Source: Anaerolineae bacterium (GTDB lineage: Bacteria; Chloroflexota; Anaerolineae; Anaerolineales; Villigracilaceae). Taken from it: a DNA stretch of 5,721 bases. The notes beneath the pieces were generated by a model. It saw only the letters and a program-made list of their open reading frames with translations. It was not told where the DNA came from and searched no databases. Below, in pieces: positions 1-5,710 of this stretch (position 1 is its first letter; every line of letters begins with the position of its first letter). The stretch is taken from positions 1-5,721 of the forward strand of contig PLNY01000368.1 in assembly GCA_003141915.1 (NCBI GenBank), in the 5' to 3' direction. A program made the translations under genes and the position numbers.

Positions 1-313
1 TGATGACGAAGAGAATCCCGAGGAAGGCCAAAGACATGATCAAGGCATTCGAACCGTAACGCGCCTGGCGTCCGGTGAAGAAGCGGGCAACGTTATCCGG
101 CGCCATGATGGCGTAGACGGCCAACCCAAGCACGACAAGCCCCGCGCTGATCGAAATCCACAAGTTGAGATTGGTATTTAAGAGTGGCGGCACAAAATTA
201 AGCGCGATCAATCCGTCAACAAGTCCAAGCAGGACGGTTGCGATAAACGCAACGATCGCAATAATTAATCCAATAAACGCATAGCGTTCAACTTTATTCT
301 GTTTCTTGGCCAT
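1..313 (-). CDS. GldG-like ABC-system membrane protein, N-terminal part only
   Basis: This is the first 104 codons of a gene whose 3' part lies beyond the left edge. The protein starts MAKKQNKVERYAF and has three hydrophobic segments, at about residues 11-30, 48-67 and 89-104. Between the last two is a basic motif, ARFFTGRQARYGSNA. I recognise this layout from the N-terminus of GldG-family proteins (auxiliary membrane subunits of ABC-2 gliding/export-type systems), whose large extracytoplasmic domain follows the first helices. Its place directly after an ABC ATPase and an ABC-2 permease agrees. The start ATG shares one base with the permease stop (TAATG) and is preceded by a GGAGGTG ribosome site inside the permease gene, so translation is probably coupled. 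The family call rests on context and the N-terminal pattern, because the diagnostic domain is outside the window. The transported substrate cannot be told. Confidence 0.75.
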   Translation of the reverse strand, partial: MAKKQNKVERYAFIGLIIAIVAFIATVLLGLVDGLIALNFVPPLLNTNLNLWISISAGLVVLGLAVYAIMAPDNVARFFTGRQARYGSNALIMSLAFLGILFVI

Positions 314-1248
314 TAGCTCCACCTCCGAGATTCCACCGCAGTCGTGCCGATGAACAGGCCGAGCGCGGTGAGACTCAGGTAGTAAATAAGGTCCGGTAAA
401 TCGATGGTTCCGGCAATGAAATCATTATTGAAATGCGAACCCATATCCAGGTAGCCAAATATACCGCTTGCGATTCCCTGAGTAAATTCGGTAATAAAAC
501 CAAGGATCCACCAGAGGAAAACGAATGCAAGGATGGTCACGATGAAGGCTGCGATCTGATTGCTGAATAGGGACGACATGCCCACGCCGATGGCAAGGAA
601 CGCGGCGCAGACAAGAAACAGCCCTATATAGATCGAGAGGGTCAATCCCCAGTCGATACCGGGTACGGTGAACTTATATAAAAGTATGGCCGCAATGATC
701 GCAACGATCCATATGCCGAATAGAATGAATAAACCTCGCAGTCTTTCGCCGATAACCAGGTTCCAGAACATGGCTATAAGAGCAATGGACAAAATGATCA
801 GACTCAGAACCTGCCATTGAAGGTTTGTTCCGGGGGTTTCATAAATATTGAGGATGATCGGATAGACCAATGTGACAGCCAGTATGGTTAACAGAAACAG
901 CAGAGCGCCCAGCCATTTGCCAACGATCAATTCCCAGTCTTGAAGCGGTGCGGTCAATAAGAGTTCAAGGGTGCCCATACGATTCTCGTCAGAGATCAAG
1001 CGCATCGTTAGAGCAGGGACGGTCAGGACCGACATAATGGTGAACCATACGGCGATTACTTTGATATCAGGAGCAACAGCTGCTCCGGCAGTACTTCCAC
1101 CGTTGAATGCGTTTTGAATAGCCTGATTGAGAACGAGAAAGAAGATCGCTCCAAGGACGAATAGAATGGTCAAAGCTACTGAATATGAAACAGTGGTCGA
1201 AAAGTAATGATTGTATTCACGACGTGCAATTACCCAAGCGTTTCTCAT
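313..1248 (-). CDS. ABC-2 type permease (GldF-like), 311 aa
   Basis: This is the membrane subunit of an ABC-2 exporter-type complex in the cytoplasmic membrane, expected to pair with the ATPase encoded just upstream. The N-terminus (MRNAWVIARREYNHYF) is the usual cytoplasmic amphipathic start. I count about eight hydrophobic segments, near residues 18-40, 62-83, 112-134, 146-165, 171-191, 203-224, 230-252 and 286-304. The loop after helix 2 carries the family motif DENRMGTLELLLTAPLQDWE (86-105), thought to contact the ATPase. The C-terminus ends in the usual ESRRW. GldF-type proteins normally have six helices; the extra pair here is residues 146-191. The start is well set: AGAGGTG lies 4 bases upstream and the ATG overlaps the ATPase stop as ATGA. 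Translational coupling to both neighbours is likely. The substrate is unknown. Confidence 0.9.
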   Translation of the reverse strand: MRNAWVIARREYNHYFSTTVSYSVALTILFVLGAIFFLVLNQAIQNAFNGGSTAGAAVAPDIKVIAVWFTIMSVLTVPALTMRLISDENRMGTLELLLTAPLQDWELIVGKWLGALLFLLTILAVTLVYPIILNIYETPGTNLQWQVLSLIILSIALIAMFWNLVIGERLRGLFILFGIWIVAIIAAILLYKFTVPGIDWGLTLSIYIGLFLVCAAFLAIGVGMSSLFSNQIAAFIVTILAFVFLWWILGFITEFTQGIASGIFGYLDMGSHFNNDFIAGTIDLPDLIYYLSLTALGLFIGTTAVESRRWS

Positions 1249-2195
1249 GGCTCACCTCTACTTTTATTCCGGCGCACAGGCCTGTCTTCGCGCGTTAATT
1301 CAAGGAAGATTTCCTCAAGGCTCATGCCGACCGGCCGCATTTCAAGCAGGTCATAACCAGCTTCGATAACGGTCTTTGCCACCTCGGGTCGGACGTCCTG
1401 ACCGGGTGCGAATTGAAATTCAACAGAGCCATTCGGCATCGATTCCACGCGCTGAACGCCTTTGATTTTGTTTAAGACTTTTGGCAATTCGTCCATTTCG
1501 CCGCGTACCAGTAAAGACACACGTTCCGAGCCGGTCAAACGCGATTGCAGGTTTTCGGGCGTATCTTCGGCAACGATCTTGCCTTTATTGATGATCAACA
1601 CTCGGTCGCAGATTTGCTGTGCTTCTGAAAGGATATGCGTCGAGAGAAGCACGGTGCGCTGTTTGCCGATATCTTTGATTACATTGCGGACTTCCACCAC
1701 CTGAGCGGGATCAAGCCCGATGGTAGGCTCATCCAGAATCAAAACCTCGGGTTGATGGATCAGCGCCTGCGCAAGTCCGACTCTTTGGCGCATGCCTTTG
1801 GATAAACTGCCGATATAGCTTTCCGCGCGATTCTCCAAGCCGACTGTTTTCAATGCCTCATAGGCGCGGTCTTTCGAATGCGGAATATGGCGCAAGTCGG
1901 CCATGAACTGAAGATAATCCACAGCCGTCATATCGGTGTAAAGCGGAACGGTTTCGGGTAAATATCCAACGCGCCTGCGGACTTCCAGCGACTCGTTGAC
2001 AACATCATAGCCGGCCACGATTGCAGTTCCATCTGTGGGCGGCATGTAACCGGTCAGGATGCGTATGGTGGTTGTCTCCTCTGCGCCGTTCGGCCCAAGA
2101 AAGCCTACCACTTCGCCTTGCTCGGCCTCGAAGTTCAGGCCTGAGATGGCCCGGCGTGAGCCATAATCTTTGGTGAGATTCTCAACGCGAATCAT
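1245..2195 (-). CDS. ABC transporter ATP-binding protein with altered Walker A
   Basis: This 316-aa protein is the nucleotide-binding subunit of the ABC-2 system encoded with the permease and GldG-like genes. Motifs in order: aromatic A-loop Y11; Walker A region GPNGAEETT (34-42); Q-loop region GYLPE (77-81), in which the LPE variant is usual for GldA-like ATPases; signature LSKGMRQR (131-138); Walker B VLILDEPT (151-158); D-loop GLDP (160-163); switch histidine H187 in STH. A C-terminal accessory domain of about 110 residues follows. The Walker A should read GPNGAGKTT, but here G39 and K40 are both Glu, which should abolish nucleotide phosphate binding. All else is intact and in frame. The ATG at 2195 is chosen because AAGGAG lies 5 bases upstream and homology begins at MIRVENLTKDYG. 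An in-frame TTG at 2288 lies inside the -10 element and cannot be used. The protein may be inactive, or the two codons may be a sequence error. Confidence 0.92.
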   Translation of the reverse strand: MIRVENLTKDYGSRRAISGLNFEAEQGEVVGFLGPNGAEETTTIRILTGYMPPTDGTAIVAGYDVVNESLEVRRRVGYLPETVPLYTDMTAVDYLQFMADLRHIPHSKDRAYEALKTVGLENRAESYIGSLSKGMRQRVGLAQALIHQPEVLILDEPTIGLDPAQVVEVRNVIKDIGKQRTVLLSTHILSEAQQICDRVLIINKGKIVAEDTPENLQSRLTGSERVSLLVRGEMDELPKVLNKIKGVQRVESMPNGSVEFQFAPGQDVRPEVAKTVIEAGYDLLEMRPVGMSLEEIFLELTREDRPVRRNKSRGEP

Positions 2196-2200
2196 TGCCT

Positions 2201-2206
2201 CTCCTT
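2201..2206 (-). promoter_or_regulatory. Ribosome binding site of the ABC ATPase gene
   Basis: AAGGAG lies 5 bases before the ATG at 2195. It fixes the start there rather than at the in-frame TTG 93 bases upstream, which has no such site and overlaps the promoter. Confidence 0.8.
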
Positions 2207-2222
2207 GAAGAATGAAGTGACG

Positions 2223-2257
2223 AAACAAAAGGCACAGCGCCCTTGGGCCGCAGTGCC
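2223..2257 (-). terminator. Terminator-like hairpin in the ABC operon leader (possible attenuator)
   Basis: Read on the minus strand, GGCAC (2257-2253) pairs with GTGCC (2235-2231). Inside it GCG pairs with CGC and CC with GG, each step separated by one symmetric mismatch, closing a CAAG loop. The run TTTTGTTT follows directly (2230-2223). The T-run exists only on the minus strand, so the element points toward the ABC operon. It sits about 16 bases after the expected transcription start and 28 bases before the start codon. An ACAGC at 2274-2270, at or next to the expected transcription start, could pair with GCTGT in the 3' arm as a weak competitor. It could be a transcription attenuator, or merely a palindromic operator. 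The structure is seen; the function is inferred. Confidence 0.5.
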
Positions 2258-2279
2258 CGATATTGTATTGCTGTAAAAT

Positions 2280-2308
2280 ACTATACAAAGATTCAAGAGC
2301 ATAGTCAA
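2280..2308 (-). promoter_or_regulatory. Sigma70-type promoter of the ABC operon
   Basis: The -35 element TTGACT (2308-2303) and the -10 element TATAGT (2285-2280) are separated by exactly 17 bases, each matching consensus at 5 of 6 positions. Transcription should begin near 2273, giving a leader of roughly 78 bases that includes the hairpin at 2231-2257. It is in the divergent intergenic region shared with the alaX gene. Confidence 0.7.
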
Positions 2309-2365
2309 GTAGGTTACAAAACTCTAATCAAACGCTAATTTTTGTTGTACACTATGTCATCTATT

Positions 2366-2370
2366 GGAGG
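2366..2370 (+). promoter_or_regulatory. Ribosome binding site of alaX
   Basis: GGAGG lies 4 bases before the ATG at 2375. The spacing is short but the site is strong, and it selects this start over the in-frame TTG at 2342. Confidence 0.65.
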
Positions 2371-2374
2371 CATC

Positions 2375-3076
2375 ATGACAGAACTACTTTATCAAACGGA
2401 TAGCTATCTCAAAGAGTTTGACGCGGTCGTTACGGCGGTCATTCCAGACGAGAAAGCGGTGTCGCTCGACCGAACCGCGTTCTATCCCGGCGGCGGAGGC
2501 CAGCCTAATGATGTGGGTATGTTGGCAGATTTGAATGTTGTTAAGGTTCGCAAAGCAGGTGATGATGTGCTGCATGTTGTCAATGGCGATCTGCCGGCGA
2601 TTGGTACGCGCGTACGCGGCGTGATCAATTGGGATCGGCGTTACCAGTTGATGAGAACGCATACGGCCATGCATATTTTATGCGGCACTGTCTTTCGCGA
2701 TTATGGCGCGCAAGTCACCGGTGGAGATATGGAACCGCTCAAAGGCCGCATGGATTTTGAGTTCGAGCGCCTGCAAAAGGAGTTGGTGACGGTCATCGAA
2801 GCGGCGATCAATCGCGAGGTGCGGGCTGGGCGCGATGTGCGCGTCAAAATCCTGCCGCGTGACGAAGCTTTCCAAATCCCGGATTTGATTCGCACCAAGA
2901 TCAATCTTTTGCCGGAAGGAATCCAAAAGGTTCGCACAGTTGAGATCGTTGGGCTTGATCTGCAAGCCGATGGCGGCACTCATGTGAGAAATACATTGGA
3001 AGTGGGGCAGATCCGTGTGGTAGACTACAAGAGCAAAGGCGCCATCAATAAACGGATTTACATCGAGGTCTCGTAA
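2375..3076 (+). CDS. alaX: Alanyl-tRNA editing protein, AlaX-M type
   Basis: This cytoplasmic trans-editing enzyme hydrolyses Ser (or Gly) wrongly attached to tRNA-Ala, backing up the editing domain of alanyl-tRNA synthetase. The 233-aa length fits the medium form (AlaX-M), which has an N-terminal beta-barrel plus a catalytic zinc domain. Seen motifs: the glycine-rich YPGGGGQPNDVG (37-48), linked in AlaX-M to Ser/Ala discrimination; the zinc motif HTAMH (H96, H100); and DGGTHVRNT (199-207) with H203. In the synthetase editing domain this last motif is CGGTH with Cys as a zinc ligand; here Asp199 stands in that place. No aminoacylation domain is present, so this is a free-standing editor. The ATG at 2375 has GGAGG upstream and begins the family-like MTELLYQTDSY. 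Its promoter is unclear: the best match (TTACAA 2314-2319, 16-base gap, TAATTT 2336-2341) is weak. A lipoprotein gene follows after 23 bases. Confidence 0.93.
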   Translation: MTELLYQTDSYLKEFDAVVTAVIPDEKAVSLDRTAFYPGGGGQPNDVGMLADLNVVKVRKAGDDVLHVVNGDLPAIGTRVRGVINWDRRYQLMRTHTAMHILCGTVFRDYGAQVTGGDMEPLKGRMDFEFERLQKELVTVIEAAINREVRAGRDVRVKILPRDEAFQIPDLIRTKINLLPEGIQKVRTVEIVGLDLQADGGTHVRNTLEVGQIRVVDYKSKGAINKRIYIEVS

Positions 3077-3099
3077 GATAACCAAACCCGAGGAGATAA

Positions 3100-3507
3100 A
3101 TGATGAAAACCAGGAACATTTTCTTTTTGATTGTCGTGCTTGCCATTGTCTTTTCGCTGACGGCGTGCGTTTCGAATCCCAAAGTGTCCAACTTCTATAT
3201 GACCACGGACGAGCAAGGCAGCAACAAAACCACCGCTTTTGCACCGACCGATGCGTTCAATTTGTTTTTTGATGTCAGCGGCATTTCAAATGGCATAACT
3301 TTCGAGGCGCGATGGTATGTGTTGAACGTTGCAAACCAAAGCCCAAATACACCATTCAAGATCATGGATCAAAACTATAGCGCCGGCTCGACCGCGCTTC
3401 GTTTCCATTTATCGAACACCGGCAATTGGCCCGTTGGTCAGTATCGGGTGGATGTTTACATGTCGGGCAGTCAAGTGGGACAAGTACAATTCAGTGTTTC
3501 GCAGTAA
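3100..3507 (+). CDS. Small lipoprotein with predicted beta-sandwich domain
   Basis: This is a 135-aa secreted protein anchored by lipid. It has a basic start (MMKTRN), a hydrophobic core (7-18) and a clear lipobox LTAC with Cys23 as the acylated residue, leaving about 113 mature residues. The mature part alternates short hydrophobic strands (FNLFFDVSGI, ITFEARWYVLNV, ALRFHLS, GQYRVDVYMSG, VGQVQFSV) and ends as a strand, which suggests one Ig-like beta-sandwich. I do not recognise a named family, so the function is unknown. AGGAG at 3091-3095 serves two adjacent ATGs (3100 with 4-base and 3103 with 7-base spacing); the second may be the true start. It lies 23 bases after alaX on the same strand and is probably co-transcribed, with a strong terminator 15 bases after its stop. 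No functional link to tRNA editing is evident. Confidence 0.8.
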   Translation: MMKTRNIFFLIVVLAIVFSLTACVSNPKVSNFYMTTDEQGSNKTTAFAPTDAFNLFFDVSGISNGITFEARWYVLNVANQSPNTPFKIMDQNYSAGSTALRFHLSNTGNWPVGQYRVDVYMSGSQVGQVQFSVSQ

Positions 3508-3521
3508 ATAAGTTGAGGCGT

Positions 3522-3560
3522 AAACGGACTGCGCTCACTGCGAGCGCAGTCCGTTTTATT
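3522..3560 (+). terminator. Rho-independent terminator after the lipoprotein gene
   Basis: A perfect 15-bp stem (3522-3536 with 3542-3556) and a 5-base loop ACTGC are followed by TTTTATTT on the plus strand (the first T's are in the stem). It closes the alaX-lipoprotein unit. On the minus strand the stem is followed only by TTTA (partly in the stem), so it could serve the converging response regulator gene weakly. Confidence 0.92.
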
Positions 3561-3579
3561 TGCAAGGTTATTGTTTCAT

Positions 3580-3981
3580 TTATTCAATTGTCGGTGCGAT
3601 ATCCAGATTGGGATTGCTCCTGCCGAGTAATTCCTTGACTCTGATTCCTAATTCGCCAATTCGAAACGGCTTTGACAAAAAATCGTCCGCTCCGGCCCCG
3701 AACGAAACAACCCGGCTGTCTTCATCGTTCAGTGCAGTCACAATGAGAATGGGCGTAGTCTGGAAAGCGGGAAGTGTTCTCAATATTCTGCAAATCTTAA
3801 AGCCGTCGGGGTCCGGCATCATCAAATCAAGGATGAAAAAATCGGGCTTGACCTCCAGCGCCGTTTGGACTGCTTTCGAGCTTTGGTTTACCGAAACGAC
3901 TTTATAGCCCTCAAAGGAAAGATAGCTCTCAAACAGGGAAGTGACTTCTTTATCGTCGTCAACGATCAGGATTTTTGTCAT
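3580..3981 (-). CDS. Single-domain response regulator (CheY-like receiver)
   Basis: This 133-aa protein is one receiver domain with no output domain. It should receive a phosphoryl group from a histidine kinase and act by protein contact, or pass it on in a relay. The complete active site is visible: acidic pocket D8-D9-D10 (after ILIV), phosphoacceptor D52 in FILDLMMPDPDG, switch threonine T82 in IVTA, and K104 in SKPF. The tail after K104 is about 29 residues with no DNA-binding region. No kinase gene is next to it, so the partner is unknown. The ATG at 3981 is the only sensible start, giving the standard MTKILIVDDD. It has no good Shine-Dalgarno sequence (only AAAGCAGCCTGA upstream), unlike the other starts in this window. 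It has its own promoter at 4042-4070 and converges on the terminator near 3540. Confidence 0.93.
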   Translation of the reverse strand: MTKILIVDDDKEVTSLFESYLSFEGYKVVSVNQSSKAVQTALEVKPDFFILDLMMPDPDGFKICRILRTLPAFQTTPILIVTALNDEDSRVVSFGAGADDFLSKPFRIGELGIRVKELLGRSNPNLDIAPTIE

Positions 3982-4041
3982 TCAGGCTGCTTTGCATATT
4001 GGATTTTATTGATTCAAATTTACTCCAGGAAACTGTATCGC

Positions 4042-4070
4042 ATTCTACTACCATCTTAGCCGCTCCTCAA
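4042..4070 (-). promoter_or_regulatory. Putative sigma70-type promoter of the response regulator gene
   Basis: The -35 TTGAGG (4070-4065) and the -10 TAGAAT (4047-4042) are separated by 17 bases. The -10 matches consensus at 5 of 6 positions and the -35 at 4 of 6. The expected start is near 4035, about 54 bases before the ATG. It lies just downstream of the terminator of the preceding gene, as expected for a separate transcription unit. Confidence 0.55.
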
Positions 4071-4086
4071 TCAATTTGAGCCAGAC

Positions 4087-4118
4087 AAAAAAGCGTTGCG
4101 GGTAGCATAAGCAACGCT
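4087..4118 (-). terminator. Rho-independent terminator of the CoxE-like transcript
   Basis: Read on the minus strand, AGCGTTGC (4118-4111) pairs perfectly with GCAACGCT (4099-4092) around an 11-base loop, and the T-run continues to 4087. The T-run exists only on the minus strand. It separates the CoxE-like gene from the response regulator gene. Confidence 0.8.
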
Positions 4119-4189
4119 CTTCCTCACGGGGCTTTGATGGTTACCAATGTCGTTTATGGCTCCGGGGATGCCTTGTCTGTCCGGTCCAA

Positions 4190-4235
4190 TGTATAACGGC
4201 GCGTACTTGGGCATATCGCTGTTGCTGTGCCAGAG
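4190..4235 (-). pseudogene. Fragment of a second CoxE-like gene (motif copy A)
   Basis: Bases 4198-4235 match 4410-4447 inside the CoxE-like gene at 36 of 38 positions, with the first 25 identical. The match weakens across 4190-4197. On the minus strand the fragment reads LWHSNSDMPKYAPLY, against LWHGDSDMPKYAPLC in the intact gene. The next two codons differ silently (CCG TTA here, CCA CTA there), as expected for sequences that were once both coding. Upstream in this frame a stop (TAG) appears soon, and downstream the reading no longer resembles the intact C-terminus. It is best explained as a scrap of a paralogous or earlier gene copy; a short segmental duplication is the alternative. Confidence 0.55.
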
Positions 4236-4255
4236 AGTAGATAGCGCGGGTAGCC

Positions 4256-4318
4256 ACTACCACTCATCCTTCACTCGTCGTTCGCTCTTCCTTCACTCAT
4301 CCTATACTCATCCCTCGT
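4256..4318. repeat. Degenerate purine/pyrimidine-rich short repeats
   Basis: The plus strand carries repeated units of the type CACTCATCC / TTCACTC(A/G)TC; on the minus strand GGATGAG and GAGTGAAGGA recur. GAGTGAAGGA occurs twice, 22 bases apart, and GGATGAG three times. Units are unequal and there are no conserved spacers. It resembles the degenerate heptamer-like repeats found between genes in some bacteria. The function is unknown. Confidence 0.45.
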
Positions 4319-4333
4319 TTCGATCAGACAAGG

Positions 4334-5710
4334 CTATCCAGCTAGGAACGAATCTACTGCATCGGCGAGTTCCTTCAAATTGCTGACCTTTAACACGTTG
4401 CTGCATAGTGGCGCGTACTTGGGCATATCGCTGTCGCCGTGCCAGAGGTAGGGAGGTTCTGGATTCAACCAGATCGTCCGCGCCGCGCGGCGGGACATCG
4501 TTGAAAAGATGTCAATGCGCGGATCGTTGTAGTTGTTGCGTCCGTCACCGACGAGGATAAGGGTCGTCTGGCCGTTGAGCGTATCCAGAAATTCGTTATT
4601 AAAATCATTCAGTGACCAGCCGAGGTCGGTGTTGTAGTGTCCGCTGGGCATGCGCCATAAAACGGATGCAATCGCTTTGTCCGCGTCCGCGCCGTTGAAT
4701 TCGTCCGAAATAAATTCGAGATGATCGATGAACGCAAAGGCGTGGGTCTTGCGAACCTGTCCCTGAAGTGCGAACAAAAAACTCAGCATCAACTCGGAGC
4801 AGAAACGCATTGAAGTGCTGACGTCGCAGATGACGACAAGCTTTGGCTTGCGAACGCGGTCGCGATGTTTGATCTCCATCGGCACGCCGTTATATTTAAG
4901 GTTGGCGCGTATCGTTGCTTTCGGGTCGAGCTGTCCGTTCTTGGCGCGCTTTTGTCGCAGTGCGATGCGCGTGCGCAGCGCCGCAGCCAGCCGCTTCACT
5001 TCGCGCTGGAGAAGTTTTTTATCCGCATCCGACAGCGCGTTGAACGGGCGGTTCATCAAGCCTTCCAAATTTTCGTTCGGCGGTTGCTCGCTCAAATTCT
5101 CGGCGATGCGTTCGCCCGCGAACTGATTGATCTGTTGTTGCATGCCTTGCAGGTTTTGCTGGATGAGTTCACGCAACTGCTCGACGCGCTCCTTGTTCAT
5201 TCCCATTTGTTGGAGTTGTTCCATTAGCTCGCGCATTGCTTCCTGAACTTCCGGAAAAGCCAGCGCGCGCATCATGCGTTGCGCTATCCAGTTTTGATAA
5301 CGCAGATCATCTGCTTGATTGAGTCCAACCATTTGCGCCAGCGCTTCCAATTCCTCGCGGGACAGCGGTTCACCGTTCATCAATCTTTCCATCCGCTGAC
5401 GCAGTTGCTCGCTAAACTGCTTTAACGCATCTACTAATTGTTGGATTTCTTCTGGCGTGAGATTGTCTGTTGGACTTCCGCCCATCATCGGCGGTTGACC
5501 GGCGCCAAAGAAAAGCGGAAATAATTTATCGAAGACGGGCAGGTCGCGCACATCTTTGATTAGCGTTGTGCGTAAGGACAGACGGAAATGTTCGCGGTCT
5601 TGAATCCCCATCAAATCCACCGCGGAAAAAGCTTCACTGCTTTCGGCGAGCGACACGCGCACTCCGTTGGCACGTAAGGCTGAGATTAACTGTAAGATGC
5701 GGGATTCCAT
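4334..5710 (-). CDS. CoxE-like VWA-domain protein
   Basis: This 458-aa cytoplasmic protein belongs to the CoxE-type VWA family, which usually works with a MoxR-type AAA+ ATPase as a metal-dependent adaptor in enzyme maturation or chaperone-like remodelling. Residues 1-80 resemble the family N-terminus (MESRILQLISALRANGVRVS). Residues 85-205 are helical and rich in Gln, Glu, Leu and Met, probably coiled coil. A basic segment (236-257) precedes the VWA domain (about 288-458). The MIDAS metal site is complete: DVSTS (D296, S298, S300), T361 in NTDLG, and D389 in VGDGRNN. The conserved C-terminal motif WLNPEP...GDSDMPKYAPLC (414-436) is present. No MoxR gene is in the window; it would be expected beyond the right edge. 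The ATG at 5710 fits the family start, and only a weak GAG lies upstream. The transcript ends at 4087-4118. The client protein cannot be inferred. Confidence 0.9.
   Translation of the reverse strand: MESRILQLISALRANGVRVSLAESSEAFSAVDLMGIQDREHFRLSLRTTLIKDVRDLPVFDKLFPLFFGAGQPPMMGGSPTDNLTPEEIQQLVDALKQFSEQLRQRMERLMNGEPLSREELEALAQMVGLNQADDLRYQNWIAQRMMRALAFPEVQEAMRELMEQLQQMGMNKERVEQLRELIQQNLQGMQQQINQFAGERIAENLSEQPPNENLEGLMNRPFNALSDADKKLLQREVKRLAAALRTRIALRQKRAKNGQLDPKATIRANLKYNGVPMEIKHRDRVRKPKLVVICDVSTSMRFCSELMLSFLFALQGQVRKTHAFAFIDHLEFISDEFNGADADKAIASVLWRMPSGHYNTDLGWSLNDFNNEFLDTLNGQTTLILVGDGRNNYNDPRIDIFSTMSRRAARTIWLNPEPPYLWHGDSDMPKYAPLCSNVLKVSNLKELADAVDSFLAG
4402..4447 (-). repeat. Motif copy B within the CoxE-like gene
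   Basis: This is the intact partner of the repeat at 4190-4235, 212 bases away in the same orientation. It encodes LWHGDSDMPKYAPLC, part of the conserved C-terminal motif (residues 422-436). Confidence 0.7.

Larger units (their letters stand above)
3982..4333. other. Gene-free stretch between response regulator and CoxE-like gene
   Basis: These 352 bases hold no convincing gene. From left to right they contain the leader and promoter of the response regulator gene (3982-4070), the terminator of the CoxE-like gene (4087-4118), about 70 bases with nothing recognisable, a partial copy of the CoxE-like 3' coding region (4190-4235), and a low-complexity repeat patch (4256-4318). Plus-strand reading frames here have no ribosome site and no recognisable protein pattern. 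The distance from the CoxE-like stop to its terminator (over 200 bases) is long and suggests inserted or decayed sequence. Confidence 0.6.

Noticed and set aside
2196..2288. In-frame N-terminal extension of the ABC ATPase from a TTG at 2288.
   Set aside because: It overlaps the -10 element, runs through the leader hairpin, has no ribosome site, and family similarity begins at the ATG at 2195.
2314..2341. Plus-strand promoter for alaX (TTACAA, 16-base gap, TAATTT).
   Set aside because: Both elements match consensus poorly and an equally weak alternative (TACACT at 2348) exists, so it is not listed as a feature.
2678..3244. Long open frame on the minus strand across alaX and the lipoprotein start.
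   Set aside because: It is antisense to two well-supported genes, has no recognisable motif and no ribosome site; it is a coding shadow.
4256..4318. Possible CRISPR-like array.
   Set aside because: Units are short, unequal and degenerate, with no regular unique spacers and no cas genes nearby.
4170..4334. A 10-bp inverted pair (GCCTTGTCTG at 4170-4179 and its complement at 4325-4334), possibly ends of a small mobile element.
   Set aside because: The pairing does not extend by one base either way, there is no target duplication, and a match of this length has an appreciable chance of occurring randomly in such a stretch.
4147..4386. Plus-strand open frame over the repeat patch and the CoxE-like 3' end.
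   Set aside because: It has no Shine-Dalgarno sequence, a low-complexity composition derived from the repeats, and runs antisense into a real gene.
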